Of a stretch of DNA of 64,000 nucleotides, positions 38,788-48,485 are shown piece after piece; within the stretch, counting starts at the first letter, position 1; each line of letters starts with the position of its first letter. Where the stretch lies: contig JBMNFF010000001.1 in assembly GCA_050949165.1 (NCBI GenBank), positions 124,001 to 188,000 on the forward strand, read 5' to 3'. The notes below the pieces were generated by a model. The model saw only the letters and a program-made list of their open reading frames with translations. It searched no databases and was not told the DNA's origin. Both the position numbers and the translations under genes were made by a program. Source of the stretch: DAIOXA01 sp050949165. Lineage in GTDB: Bacteria; Bacillota; Proteinivoracia; UBA4975.

Positions 38788-40344
38788 GTGGAATACAAGA
38801 AGCCGAAAAAGCGCTATCGCTTGCCCCAGCGGGCTCCAGATATCAAGAGCAAGAATAAAGCCGATAAGACCCCGGAGCGGGTAAGCCCCAGCCTGGCCGA
38901 CAATATCCAGGCCATTGAGCATACCTTCAAGGATAGTCTCGACTTCATCCTGCGGGAGATGAAATTTGGCCCCAGCGGCCAGGTCAGGATTGCCCTGGCC
39001 TTCCTGGAGACCCTGACAGATAAACAGGGGATCAGCGACTTTGTCCTGGAGCCCCTGAACCTCCTTTGCTTTGACGAGCACGACATAACCAAGATCCCCG
39101 GCAAGATAATCGACATCCTGCCGGCGGCCCTGAAGATCCAAGAGGAATCCAAATGGGAAGAGCTGGAGAAGAAAATTGTCACCGGGCACGGTGTCTTATT
39201 TATTGACGGCTATGACCAGGCAATAGTCATCGAAGCCAGAAAGTGGAGTGAGCGGGGCATCAGCGAGCCCCAATCGGAATCGGTGGTGGTAGGCCCCCGG
39301 GAAGGTTTTGTGGAAAGCCTTATCACCAATGTCAGCCTGCTGCGCCGCCGGCTCCGCACCCCCAACCTGGTCATGGAGGCCATCCCCGTGGGGACCACTT
39401 CCAACACCAATGTGGTCATCTGCTATCTCAAGGGGGTAGCCGACGAAAAAATGGTGGAAAAGGTCCGGAGGCGCATCGACAGTATCAATGTCGAGGCCAT
39501 GTACGATCTCAACGTGGTCAATGAGTTGATCTCCGATGTCAAATTGACCCCCTTCCGTATGTTTACCACCACCGAGCGGCCGGATAAGCTGGCTTCGGCT
39601 CTGGTGGAGGGCCGGGTGGGGCTGATAGCTGAGAACACGCCTATGGCCATGGTAATTCCCACGGTCTTTTGGCAGTTCTTCCAGTCCAGTGAGGATTATT
39701 ACGAGCACTATCCCCTGGCGGCCATGAACCGGATTTTGCGCATGCTCTCCTTTTTCATGGTGGTGGGATTCACGGCCTTTTATGTCGCCATTGTCACTTT
39801 CCACCAGGAAATGATTCCGACGCCCCTGACCCTGTCCATGGCGGCGGTGAGGGAGCCGGTGCCCTTTCCCACGGTGGTGGAGGCGCTTTTCTTGGAGATC
39901 ATCCTGGAGGCCCTGCGGGAGGCGGGGCTGCGCCTGCCCAAGCCGGCGGGGCAGGCCGTCAGCATCGTCGGCGCCTTGGTCATGGGCCAGGCGGCAGTAG
40001 AGGCAGGTTTGGTTTCGCCTCAGTTGGTAATTACCGTAGCCTTGGCCGGGATTGCTTCCTTCTTGATTCCCGATTACTCCTTTGTGGTTGCCCTGCGGAT
40101 ATTAAAATTTGCCTTTATCATCCTGGCCGGGTCCTTTGGAATCTTTGGCCTGATGGTGGGCTATCTCTTGCTGGGAATCCACCTGACTTCGCTTCAGAGC
40201 TTCGGCGTCCCCTATTTGTCCCCAGTGACGCCCTTTAAGTGGAAGGATATGAAGGACGTGTTTTTCCGGGCGCCCTATTGGGCCATGGGCAAGAAGGGAC
40301 CCAAGCAGGAAGGAGGGAGCGGCGGTGCGGATCAAAAAACTTAA
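38788..40344 (+). CDS. GerA-family spore germination protein, A subunit
   Basis: A 518-residue membrane subunit of a germinant receptor. The N-terminal cytosolic domain (to about residue 310) contains FIDGYDQAIVIEARKWSERGISEPQSESVVVGPREGFVESLITNVSLLRRRLRTPNL and RPDKLASALVEGRVGLIAENTPMAMVIPTVF, both signature blocks. Membrane helices follow. I prefer GTG 38788, six bases after GGAAGGGTG; an ATG frame from 38716 has no site. It is the first of three overlapping or adjacent ger genes in the order A, C, B. Confidence 0.95.
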   Translation: MEYKKPKKRYRLPQRAPDIKSKNKADKTPERVSPSLADNIQAIEHTFKDSLDFILREMKFGPSGQVRIALAFLETLTDKQGISDFVLEPLNLLCFDEHDITKIPGKIIDILPAALKIQEESKWEELEKKIVTGHGVLFIDGYDQAIVIEARKWSERGISEPQSESVVVGPREGFVESLITNVSLLRRRLRTPNLVMEAIPVGTTSNTNVVICYLKGVADEKMVEKVRRRIDSINVEAMYDLNVVNELISDVKLTPFRMFTTTERPDKLASALVEGRVGLIAENTPMAMVIPTVFWQFFQSSEDYYEHYPLAAMNRILRMLSFFMVVGFTAFYVAIVTFHQEMIPTPLTLSMAAVREPVPFPTVVEALFLEIILEALREAGLRLPKPAGQAVSIVGALVMGQAAVEAGLVSPQLVITVALAGIASFLIPDYSFVVALRILKFAFIILAGSFGIFGLMVGYLLLGIHLTSLQSFGVPYLSPVTPFKWKDMKDVFFRAPYWAMGKKGPKQEGGSGGADQKT

Positions 40345-41425
40345 GCATGTTCTCGCCTTGCTGCTAATTTGCTGCACCCTTCTGGGGTCCGGCTGCTGGG
40401 GGCGCCGGGAAATGGAAACCCAGGCTTACATCCTGGTGCTGGGAGTGGACCTGTTGGCCCCAAATAAAGTGAGGCTCTATGCCCAGGTCGGTCTGCCCAG
40501 AGCCGAACCTGGCGGCCAGGGGGAAGGCCCCATGTTTCAAACCATCACGGCGGAAGGTATCGATATGAGCGATGCCCTGGACAATATGTTTTTGGAGAAT
40601 ACCAAACGGCCTGATTTGACCCATCTTCAGGCAATAATCTTCAGCGAAAGACTGGCCAAAGAGGGGCTATGGCATGTCCTGGACATCCTGCGTCGGGATG
40701 TCAATGTCCGTTCCAATGTGAGGGTGGCTGTTACCGCTGAAGACTTGGAGAAATTGCTGTCGGTGGAGCATCCCCTGAGTGCGCAACCGTCTCTGGCCAT
40801 CGCCAACCATTTTGAAATAGCGGCTCAGAGATCGGCAATGGTGCAAGTTGAGCTCATGGATATGGTGGCGCAACTTCTGGAGCCGGACCGGGAAGCAGTG
40901 CTGCCGGTAATCGAGGTCAAGGAAGACAAGTTCACCTTGGGCAAGACCGCAGTTTTTCAAGGGGATGAGCTGAAAAAGATTATAGATAAGGAGCAAACCC
41001 TGGGGCTCTTGCTTTGGCGCAACCGGGTGCGGAACGGGGTCATATCGACTCCTCAGCTGGGGAAAGAAAAAGTGGTCAGCTATAGAATTCTCACCAGCAA
41101 GACCGATGTTACAACCCGCTGGCAGGGAGAAAAGCTTCATGTCCAGGTCTATGTCGACATGATGGTGGATGTCGCTGAGATTCACGGCCAGGTGCAAGTG
41201 GATTTGGAGGAGTTGGCCGCCAACTATATTGCCCACCGCCTGAATAAGGTGTTGGCTACGGCCAAGGAGGAAAAGGTAGATTTCCTCAATATTGCCGTCC
41301 ACTTCCGCCGCGCAGACCCCCGCCGGTGGAAAGAGCTTCAGGACCGATGGGCAGAAGTCTTGGCCGAGGCCAATTACGATCTCAGGTGCCGGGTGCACAT
41401 TCGCGGCCAGGGACAAATTCGCTAG
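40325..41425 (+). CDS. Ger(x)C-family germination lipoprotein, C subunit
   Basis: A 366-residue lipoprotein of the germinant receptor. The signal peptide ends in a lipobox (LLGSGCWGRREME), and the W-[GD]-RRE start of the mature protein is typical of GerC. Further marks are AYILVLGVDL, ITAEGIDMSDALDNMFLENTKRPDLTHLQAIIFSERLAKEGL and the late LAANYIAHRLNKVLATAKEEKVDFLNIAVHFRR. GTG 40325 follows AAGGAGGGAG and overlaps the end of the A gene by 20 bases. Confidence 0.95.
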   Translation: MRIKKLKHVLALLLICCTLLGSGCWGRREMETQAYILVLGVDLLAPNKVRLYAQVGLPRAEPGGQGEGPMFQTITAEGIDMSDALDNMFLENTKRPDLTHLQAIIFSERLAKEGLWHVLDILRRDVNVRSNVRVAVTAEDLEKLLSVEHPLSAQPSLAIANHFEIAAQRSAMVQVELMDMVAQLLEPDREAVLPVIEVKEDKFTLGKTAVFQGDELKKIIDKEQTLGLLLWRNRVRNGVISTPQLGKEKVVSYRILTSKTDVTTRWQGEKLHVQVYVDMMVDVAEIHGQVQVDLEELAANYIAHRLNKVLATAKEEKVDFLNIAVHFRRADPRRWKELQDRWAEVLAEANYDLRCRVHIRGQGQIR

Positions 41426-41439
41426 AAGGGGTGTGGGCA

Positions 41440-42612
41440 GTGAACAAGATTTCCATGGCGGAGGTAGTGATGTTGGCGGTGGCAGTGGCGGTGGCCACTG
41501 CAGTGCTCTTTACCCCTTACCTGGCTGCCCAGACTGCAGCCCAGGATGCCTGGCTTTCGGTAATCCTGGCTGGGCTTATCACCATCGTTCCGGCCTGGGC
41601 GACGGCCTCTCTCATGGCCCGCTTCCCCAACCAATCCATAATTGGGGTGCTGCCCCAGTTGCTGGGCAAGCTTTTGGGGACACTGGTGGGACTGGCCTTT
41701 GCCGCGGTCTTCCTTTTCAGCGCCATCCTGGCGGCATGGCGGCTGGAGGTCTTTACCGCCCGCTTTTTGCTCCCGGAGACTCCCTTGGTGGCCATTCGCA
41801 TCCTCTTTGTCCTCTGCATTGCCTATGCCGCCTTAAGCGGCTCCGCGCCCCTGATAAGAACCAGCGCTTACATTGTCCCCACGGGAATGCTGATAATCAT
41901 CTTTGTCACCACTTTGCCCCTGAGGCGCATGGATTTTTCCTACCTTTTCCCTCTTTTTGAACATGGCCCCGGCCCCATGGTCAATGCCGGCATCATGCTG
42001 GCGGGCTGGTTATGCCAGGTTCCCCTGGTGATAATGATGTTTTATCGCCATGTTAAAAAGCGGACAACAAAGGGCCTCGGCTGGCATGCCGCCATTGCCG
42101 TATTGCTATCTGCCTTCGCTCTGGAGCTGGGCGCACTGGGCACCCTGGCAGCCTTTGGTCCCCGGCAATCTGCATCCATGTTCTATCCGGCCATTGAGGT
42201 GGCCAGGATAGTGTCTATAGGGACATTCCTGGAGCACATGGAAGTGGCCCTGATGGCGGTGTTGATTGCCGGGCTCTTCGTGGCAGCCTCCTTTTACACC
42301 CAGGCCTTTGCCGACAGCATCGCCGACATCATCAACCTTCACAGCCAAAAGGGCAAGGTCGCCTTCCTGGCTGTCTGCATTCTAATCCTGATCTTTTGGC
42401 CATTTTTCTTCAGGGACCTCTCCTTCTTATCCCTGATTACCATTATCCGGGATTACGGCTCGGTGAGCACGGCAATAATGGGCGGCATTCTGCCCCTGCT
42501 CTTATTGGCCCGGGCGGCAATGTTGCCGGGGCTAAAGGCTGAGGCAGGACAAAACTTGGAGCAGGAGGATGGGAAAGCGGGAAGCTCTCCCGGCCAGAAC
42601 CAGGAAAACTAA
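41440..42612 (+). CDS. GerAB-type spore germination permease, B subunit
   Basis: A 390-residue APC-superfamily membrane protein with about ten helices, the germinant-sensing subunit. Typical blocks are ISMAEVVMLAVAVAVATAVLFTPYLAAQTAAQDAWLSVILAGL and the FEHGPGPMVNAGIML loop. GTG 41440 follows AAGGGGTG; upstream in-frame codons lie inside the C gene and lack a site. Its stop overlaps that of the convergent FAD oxidoreductase by four bases. Confidence 0.93.
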   Translation: MNKISMAEVVMLAVAVAVATAVLFTPYLAAQTAAQDAWLSVILAGLITIVPAWATASLMARFPNQSIIGVLPQLLGKLLGTLVGLAFAAVFLFSAILAAWRLEVFTARFLLPETPLVAIRILFVLCIAYAALSGSAPLIRTSAYIVPTGMLIIIFVTTLPLRRMDFSYLFPLFEHGPGPMVNAGIMLAGWLCQVPLVIMMFYRHVKKRTTKGLGWHAAIAVLLSAFALELGALGTLAAFGPRQSASMFYPAIEVARIVSIGTFLEHMEVALMAVLIAGLFVAASFYTQAFADSIADIINLHSQKGKVAFLAVCILILIFWPFFFRDLSFLSLITIIRDYGSVSTAIMGGILPLLLLARAAMLPGLKAEAGQNLEQEDGKAGSSPGQNQEN

Positions 42613-43697
42613 GTGATCATCCGATCGATTTTGTGGCTGGCCATGACCTTGGCCAGGAAGGAGACGATTTGCACAAAGTTGATATTGCTCCGGGAGGCCA
42701 GGGTGCGGAAAAAGGGCGTGCGGATTATCCGGAGAGCCTTGTCGAAATCAGCGTCGGTGAATTTATCGACATATCGGCGCACGATTCTCAGGCCGTCATT
42801 ACGCCGCAACCAGGGGGTCACCAACTTATCGAAGTCCGCCCCCTCGACGATGGCTTTGGCTGCCGCAGCGCCGCTGGCTACCGAGGCGATTTGCCCGAAG
42901 GCGAAGAGGGGATCGCAGAAGCCCCCAGCCAGGCCGACAAAGATCATATTCTTATAGCGGCGCTGGTACACATGTCCGATATTGTGGGGATTCTCATAGG
43001 TCTCCAAGATCTCGACATCCCATTTCAGATAATCCAGGAAGCGGCGCCAACATCGCTTGGCGCCGAAGCCGCCCACCTCCTGCAGGTTGAGGATCAATGA
43101 GCCCTTGCGGTCATTCCAGGGGACAAAATAGGCATAGGCCCTTTGCGCCCACTGAGTGTTGAACCACATCTTGATGGTCTGAGGGTCAAATTCGCCGGCG
43201 ATATTGGCTCCGTAGATATAGCCGGCGATATCTGTGCGCCAGTTTCCTAAAACCATGGGGATTTCGGGACTGCCCGTGGCCACCACAACGTGGTCATAAT
43301 CATAGGAGAGCTCCCTGAAATTGACGATTTGCCCAAACTTTATCGGCGTCCGTACATGGGCCCGCAATTGCTGGAAGACCGAACCGGTCCCGGGTCCGGC
43401 CAGGACGATGTAGCCCAACTTGGGACCGGTGAGCTTGGCGTGTTCATTGAGGCTGTAAAAGTCCACCTGGTTAACCCTTTCCATGGGCTTGATGACAATG
43501 CCATATTCGTTCTTTAAATATTCGATGGCATCTTTGATGGGACGGTACATGATGTTCATCCAGCCCGCCATGTGGTTATATTTGCGTCCGCCCAGGGAAT
43601 CCTGAACTTCATAGATATCGGGGCTGATGCCATACTTTTCCAGTTCATAGGCGCAGGCCAGGCCGGAAATTCCGGCTCCGATAATTGCTATTTTCAT
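42609..43697 (-). CDS. FAD-dependent oxidoreductase, geranylgeranyl reductase-like
   Basis: A 362-residue flavoprotein. The Rossmann start MKIAIIGAGISGLACAYELEKYG binds FAD. The block HVVVATGSPEIP and the C-terminal NMIFVGLAGGFCDPLFAFGQIASVASGAAAAKAI correspond to the second and third FAD contacts of the geranylgeranyl-reductase/p-hydroxybenzoate-hydroxylase group. RCWRRFLDYLKWDVEI is also in keeping with that group. A lipid or isoprenoid substrate is possible but not proven. ATG 43697 follows AAAGGAGATCG. It is not in an operon. Confidence 0.75.
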   Translation of the reverse strand: MKIAIIGAGISGLACAYELEKYGISPDIYEVQDSLGGRKYNHMAGWMNIMYRPIKDAIEYLKNEYGIVIKPMERVNQVDFYSLNEHAKLTGPKLGYIVLAGPGTGSVFQQLRAHVRTPIKFGQIVNFRELSYDYDHVVVATGSPEIPMVLGNWRTDIAGYIYGANIAGEFDPQTIKMWFNTQWAQRAYAYFVPWNDRKGSLILNLQEVGGFGAKRCWRRFLDYLKWDVEILETYENPHNIGHVYQRRYKNMIFVGLAGGFCDPLFAFGQIASVASGAAAAKAIVEGADFDKLVTPWLRRNDGLRIVRRYVDKFTDADFDKALRIIRTPFFRTLASRSNINFVQIVSFLAKVMASHKIDRMIT

Positions 43698-43820
43698 GGC
43701 GATCTCCTTTCGGCGGCAGGGTTCACCTGCTAGTATGCGATTTCCTCAGGATTTTAATAAGTTTTTTGCCAGGGCGCACAAAATGTTGCTGCGGCAAGCC
43801 CAGGCCGGGGCTGCTCGTCC

Positions 43821-43849
43821 TTGACAGAGTTCCCGGGTTCGCGGATAAT
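43821..43849 (+). promoter_or_regulatory. Promoter of the MATE gene
   Basis: TTGACA, 17 bases, GATAAT, 33 bases before the ATG; close to consensus. Confidence 0.8.
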
Positions 43850-43882
43850 TAGAGGCGATTTAACCAGGAAAGTTGGAGCGCG

Positions 43883-45277
43883 ATGAAAGCTAGCAATTAT
43901 GACCTGACCCAAGGTAGCATACTGAAAAAGCTCTTGACTGTGGCCCTGCCCATAATGGGCACCCAATTGATGCAAATGGCTTACAACCTGACTGATATGT
44001 TTTGGCTGGGGCGGACCGAGAACGCCGTGACTGCAGTGGCAGCCAGCGGCTTGGCAGGCATGTTCCTCTGGCTGAGCATGGCCCTTTTGTTGATTGGGCG
44101 CATGGGGGCCGAAATCGGGGTTTCTCAGAATTTAGGCCGGGGCGCCGTCGACACCGCCCGGGGATATGCCCAGGATTCTGCCCGGCTTGCCCTTATCTTG
44201 GGCGTATTATATGGAGCGGCGCTCATTTCCTTCGCCGGACCGCTGGTATCTCTCTTACAGGTCAAGGAGGCAAATGTACATGCGAGCACCTGCGCCTACC
44301 TGCGCATTGTCGGCCTGGGAATCCCTTTCACCTATGTCTCGGCCGCAATTACAGGCACTTTTAATGGCGCCGGCAATTCCAGGCTGAGCTTTATGGCGAA
44401 CTCCATCGGGCTCTTGGTCAACATGGTGTTGGATCCTCTGATGATCCTGGGGTTCGGCTGGGGGATAGAAGGAGCCGCCATCGCCACCGTCATCGCCCAG
44501 GGCACCGTGCTGACGCTCTTTGTGCTCTTAGCTAAGCGCCATCGGCACCGGCCCTTTGCCAGCTTTATTTTTTGGGGAAGGCTGACTGCCGACCGGGTCA
44601 GGCAGATTCTCAGTTGGAGTATCCCGGTGGCGGCAGAAAGCGGCGCCTTCACGCTGCTGGCCATGGTGGTAACCGGCATGGTCTCGTCCCTGTATGGAGA
44701 AACTGCAGTGGCTGTGCAGCGGGTGGGCAGTCAGATTGAGTCTTTGTCCTGGCTGATTGGCGGCGGCTTTTCTTCCGCCCTCACTGCCTTCACCGGTCAG
44801 AATTACGGCGCTCGCAAGTGGAGGCGAATCCGCCTTGGCTATCGCATTTCCCTCAGCGCCCTCTTGGCCTGGGAGGTGGTGGTAACCGTGCTCTTGATTT
44901 TTGGCGGCCGCTTTTTCTTTTCCCTCTTCTTGCGGGAACCGGCGGGAATCCTGGATCTGGGAGCAGTCTACCTGCGCATCTTGGCGGCAAGCCAAATCTT
45001 CATGGGCTTTGAAGGGGCTAGCGCCGGCGCATTTCGGGGATTGGGGCAGACGCTGCCTCCCAGCCTCTGCAGCATCCTGGCCAATTTGACCCGCCCCTTC
45101 CTGTGCTGGTTTTTTTTCCAGAGGCTGGGGCTGAATGGGTTGTGGCTGGGCATTACCGTCTCCGCCGCCCTCCGGGGCACTGCCATGCTGGTTTGGTACA
45201 TTCTGTATCAGCGCAAATTGCCCCGGAACGACGAAGTGCTGGCGCCTGCCTTTGCCGAGAATGGTGCTTCAGCCTAG
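43883..45277 (+). CDS. MATE-family multidrug exporter
   Basis: A 464-residue membrane protein with about twelve helices. The start ILKKLLTVALPIMGTQLMQMAYNLTDMFWLGR and the GLGIPFTYVSAAITGTFNGAGNSR block are typical of NorM/DinF-like MATE exporters. The second half repeats the pattern (VPVAAESGAFTLLAMVVTGMVSSLYGETAVAVQRVG; FEGASAGAFRGLGQT). It probably exports cationic drugs or metabolites in exchange for Na+ or H+. It is monocistronic, with its own promoter. Confidence 0.93.
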   Translation: MKASNYDLTQGSILKKLLTVALPIMGTQLMQMAYNLTDMFWLGRTENAVTAVAASGLAGMFLWLSMALLLIGRMGAEIGVSQNLGRGAVDTARGYAQDSARLALILGVLYGAALISFAGPLVSLLQVKEANVHASTCAYLRIVGLGIPFTYVSAAITGTFNGAGNSRLSFMANSIGLLVNMVLDPLMILGFGWGIEGAAIATVIAQGTVLTLFVLLAKRHRHRPFASFIFWGRLTADRVRQILSWSIPVAAESGAFTLLAMVVTGMVSSLYGETAVAVQRVGSQIESLSWLIGGGFSSALTAFTGQNYGARKWRRIRLGYRISLSALLAWEVVVTVLLIFGGRFFFSLFLREPAGILDLGAVYLRILAASQIFMGFEGASAGAFRGLGQTLPPSLCSILANLTRPFLCWFFFQRLGLNGLWLGITVSAALRGTAMLVWYILYQRKLPRNDEVLAPAFAENGASA

Positions 45278-45316
45278 TTAAAAAGATTTTTAATATATTT
45301 TCCTGCTCCTTAACCC

Positions 45317-45345
45317 TTGACAACGATGTTTTTTTTTCGTAGAAT
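45317..45345 (+). promoter_or_regulatory. tRNA-Ala promoter
   Basis: TTGACA, 17 bases, TAGAAT, 28 bases before the tRNA. Confidence 0.8.
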
Positions 45346-45373
45346 AGGTGACGTCGACAAGACAACTGAAAAT

Positions 45374-45449
<76 letters not shown>

Positions 45450-45460
45450 TTAAAAAGAAC

Positions 45461-45490
45461 AACCACAAGGACAGACCTTGTGGTTTTTTA
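45461..45490 (+). terminator. tRNA-Ala terminator
   Basis: Arms AACCACAAGG and CCTTGTGGTT, loop ACAGA, then TTTTA. Confidence 0.9.
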
Positions 45491-45544
45491 TTGCTTTATC
45501 GGAAACTCGGCAAAAAATCTTAAAGCAAGGAGCAAATTGAGAAA

Positions 45545-45588
45545 GGAAGCGCCCGGCGGAGCGGGCTAGAATTATTATGCTCGCTTCC
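45545..45588 (-). terminator. Long hairpin downstream of the gamma-glutamyltransferase gene
   Basis: Outer arms GGAAGCG and CGCTTCC enclose a smaller GCCCG/CGGGC hairpin. On the minus strand it is followed by TTTCTC only, so termination would be weak. Confidence 0.35.
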
Positions 45589-45647
45589 TTATTACACCCG
45601 TAATCTGAAAAGGGTTTTGGGGAGGGGGGCAAAGGACTCCCTATGCC

Positions 45648-47186
45648 CTATTCCAGGAAGACGTCGCCGTCCCGGCGGCGATCGAAAACCCCCATGGGTT
45701 TACCCTCTTCCCAGGCCAGGCCGGTTACGCCGCCGAAGAACAGATCCAGGGGACCATGGACCTGGACTTGGTGGCCCAACTCCTCCAGCTCAGAGGCAGA
45801 GGCCAAGTCGCCCTCTATATGCAGGGTCGCTCCCTCGCTGTGGAAGCGCGGGAATTGCACTGCGGTATTGAGGCTCTTGCCGCCTTCCAGATAGTGGAGC
45901 AGGACCTGGGCCAGGGCGGTGACGATTCGCCGGGCGCCGGGAGAACCAAGGGCCAAAGCCAGTTGCCCGTCCTTGAGCACCATGGTGGGCGCCATATTGC
46001 TCAGGGGCGTCTTGTTGGGGGCGGGGGCATTGGGGGAATTGGGATCCGGGGTGAAGTCGGCAACCTGGTTGTTGAGGATAAAGCCGCGGCCCGGGACGAC
46101 TATCCCCGCACCAAAGAAGAGGTTGATGGTCTGGGTCACCACGACGACGTTTCCGTACCTGTCTGCCGTCACAAAATTGGTGGTGCTGCCCCTGAGCTGA
46201 TGGCTTGTCCTGTCAAGGTGGTGACCGGCGGCGATTTGCTTGGCGATTTTTCCCAAGTAGCGGGGAGAGAGGAGTTCGTCCAGAGGGACTTGGACATGGG
46301 CGGGATCACCCATGCGCAGATCCTGGTCCCGGAAGACATAGCCCATGGCCCTGGCCAGGAAATCAATGCCCGCCGGCTTGGTCAACAGCGATTTATCGGC
46401 TCCGGACTGTTTCCAGATTCCCAGGAGCTGGAGCAAATTGGTTCCTCCGGCGCTGGGCGGCGGCGCAGTGAGGATGGTGTATTGGCCAAACTCGCCTGCC
46501 AGGGGCTCCAGTTCGCGAACCCGGTAGTTGGCCAAGTCTTCGAGGCTGAGGTCGCCGCCGGCATCGGCCACCGCCGCTACTATTTCTTCCGCCAGGGAGC
46601 CTGTGTAGAAGGATTCCACTCCCTCCCGGCCCAGGAATTCCAGAGTTTCGGCCAGATCGGGTTGAGTGAGGGTAAAGCCTGGTTTCGGCAAATCTCCCCT
46701 GTCCAGGAAAATCTCGGCCATGGCCGGAGAGCGCTTTATCAAGTCCAAACGGGGCTCCAAAAGTTTGGTATAAACTGAAGAAACAGGAAAGCCCTTCCGG
46801 GCCAACTCTATGGCTGGGGCAACCAGATCCGCCAGGGGCAGGCTGCCAAATCGGGAATGGGCTCTGTCCATACCCCGCAGCTGCCCCGGCACTGCAACAG
46901 CTGCCCCGCCATGCCAGGTATGAATTCTGCATTTGGCCGAAGACCTTTCCCGGTAATCCAGGAAAACCGGTTGGCCCTGGGCAGGATGGACCAGCAGAAA
47001 GCCTCCGCCGCCTATCCCCGAGGCTTGGGGCTCGGTGACGTTGAGGGCAAAGGATACTGCCAGTGCGGCGTCCACGGCGTTGCCGCCCCGGGCCAGGATC
47101 TGGCGGCCCGCCGCTACGGCCAGGGGATGGGCGGCAATTACTGCCCCTGTCTTCAGGCCCGGAAAGCTAAGATTTTTTTCATCCAT
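45648..47186 (-). CDS. ggt: Gamma-glutamyltransferase family protein, no signal peptide
   Basis: A 512-residue Ntn-hydrolase that transfers or hydrolyses gamma-glutamyl groups. The core has RGGNAVDAALAVSFALNVTEPQASGIGGGGFLLV, DYRERSSA (substrate Arg), the self-cleavage site with catalytic Thr in RGSTTNFVTADRYGN (about residue 340), then LSNMAPTMVLKDGQLALALGSPGARRI. The second Ser of the usual LSSM is Asn. The protein begins directly with the catalytic domain and lacks a signal peptide, so it should stay in the cytosol, unlike most GGTs. ATG 47186 follows GAGGAGGTG. Confidence 0.9.
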   Translation of the reverse strand: MDEKNLSFPGLKTGAVIAAHPLAVAAGRQILARGGNAVDAALAVSFALNVTEPQASGIGGGGFLLVHPAQGQPVFLDYRERSSAKCRIHTWHGGAAVAVPGQLRGMDRAHSRFGSLPLADLVAPAIELARKGFPVSSVYTKLLEPRLDLIKRSPAMAEIFLDRGDLPKPGFTLTQPDLAETLEFLGREGVESFYTGSLAEEIVAAVADAGGDLSLEDLANYRVRELEPLAGEFGQYTILTAPPPSAGGTNLLQLLGIWKQSGADKSLLTKPAGIDFLARAMGYVFRDQDLRMGDPAHVQVPLDELLSPRYLGKIAKQIAAGHHLDRTSHQLRGSTTNFVTADRYGNVVVVTQTINLFFGAGIVVPGRGFILNNQVADFTPDPNSPNAPAPNKTPLSNMAPTMVLKDGQLALALGSPGARRIVTALAQVLLHYLEGGKSLNTAVQFPRFHSEGATLHIEGDLASASELEELGHQVQVHGPLDLFFGGVTGLAWEEGKPMGVFDRRRDGDVFLE

Positions 47187-47213
47187 AGGGCACCTCCTCT
47201 TGAGACTGCCTTT

Positions 47214-47242
47214 ATTATGGACCTTACTGGCAATTTAGGCAA
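47214..47242 (-). promoter_or_regulatory. Promoter of the gamma-glutamyltransferase gene
   Basis: On the minus strand TTGCCT, 17 bases, CATAAT, about 28 bases before the ATG. Confidence 0.6.
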
Positions 47243-47436
47243 GCACCCATCGATTGAAAACACAAGGGTGCAGGAAAGCCGATTCCCAAATTTTCTTTTG
47301 AAATTTTCCCGTCGACGTGGTAATCTTTATCTGGATGCCCACTGGTTAAGATTGGTTATGCCGGGGGCAGTCCTGAAATATACTTAAGATAAACTGAGAT
47401 ACCTGGTGCTATTTATAAGGGAAGGAGATATACTGG

Positions 47437-48465
47437 ATGGCAAGGAGAGGCGGTGGCAGCGTTGGCGGTGGCCGCAGTTTTGGCGGCGGCGGAAGCCGCG
47501 GGTTTGGCGGAAGGAGCGGAGGCGGCGGAATCAGCCGGGGCGGCTTTGGCGGCAGTGTCGGCAGGAGCTCCAGGAGCTCATTTGGCGGGGGCCCCAGCAG
47601 CAGCGGCGGCTCCTTTGGGTCGTCGCGAGGACCAATCTATCGGCCTTACCGCCAGCCGGTAAGCAGCGGCGGAGGCACCGGTGGGTGCGGCTGCATAACG
47701 GCACCCCTTATAATAATCCTGGTCTTCGCGCTTATTTTCGGAATCATCGTGCTTGCCGCCCTGAGTTCAGGCTCAGGGGGCTCCGATATAACCAGGTCCA
47801 CTATAAAACGGGAAGCCCTGCCCAAGGGCTCTGTGGTGGAGACGGGGTATTTTACCGATGAATTGGGCTGGATTGACAAGCGGACCCAACTGGAAGCGGG
47901 GATGAAGACCTTTTACCAGAAAACCGGGGTTCAGCCATACCTCTACATCACCGACAATATCGACGGCTCCCAGAGCCCCAGCGAGGCTGATGTTCGGGAC
48001 TTTGCCTTTTCCCTGTATGACCGGTTGTTTTCCGATGAGGCCCACCTGCTCTTGATCTTCTTTGAGCCCAGCCCAAGTCAGTACAGCACTTGGTACGTCA
48101 CTGGCACACAGGCCAAGGCGGTCCTGGACGCCGAGGCCATGGATATCCTCCTGGACTATATAGACCGGTACTATCATTACGATATTTCCGATGAGGAGTT
48201 CTTTAGCCGGGCCTTTGCCGACGCGGCAAAGCGGATAATGACGGTCCACCGGTCTCCCTGGATTCCGGTGCTGATTGTCCTGGGAATTGTGGTCATCATC
48301 CTGATTGGCTTTTTCTGGTGGCGGAAGGCCAAGGAACAGAAGAATCGCGAGGCCGCCGAGACAGAGCGAATCCTGAACACGCCTCTGGATACCTTTGGTG
48401 AGGATTCCGTTGAAGATTTGGCCAAGAAATACCAGGATGATCCTGATCAAGATAAAACAGAATAA
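47437..48465 (+). CDS. Glycine-rich membrane protein with TPM-like domain
   Basis: A 342-residue protein. Residues 1-85 are very rich in Gly, Ser and Arg (RRGGGSVGGGRSFGGGG and on). A membrane segment follows (about 88-112). An outside domain of about 150 residues resembles the TPM fold (YFTDELGWIDKRTQLEAGMKTFYQKTGVQPYLYIT, LLLIFFEPSPSQYSTWYVTGTQAKAVLD). A second membrane segment (WIPVLIVLGIVVIILIGFFWW) and an acidic tail end the protein. In known TPM proteins the Gly-rich stretch is usually C-terminal, so this order is unusual. ATG 47437 follows GGAAGGAG. The next gene, pspA, lies 20 bases away, suggesting a role in membrane stress. Confidence 0.7.
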   Translation: MARRGGGSVGGGRSFGGGGSRGFGGRSGGGGISRGGFGGSVGRSSRSSFGGGPSSSGGSFGSSRGPIYRPYRQPVSSGGGTGGCGCITAPLIIILVFALIFGIIVLAALSSGSGGSDITRSTIKREALPKGSVVETGYFTDELGWIDKRTQLEAGMKTFYQKTGVQPYLYITDNIDGSQSPSEADVRDFAFSLYDRLFSDEAHLLLIFFEPSPSQYSTWYVTGTQAKAVLDAEAMDILLDYIDRYYHYDISDEEFFSRAFADAAKRIMTVHRSPWIPVLIVLGIVVIILIGFFWWRKAKEQKNREAAETERILNTPLDTFGEDSVEDLAKKYQDDPDQDKTE

Positions 48466-48485
48466 ATAAATTGGAGGTTGAGGAC

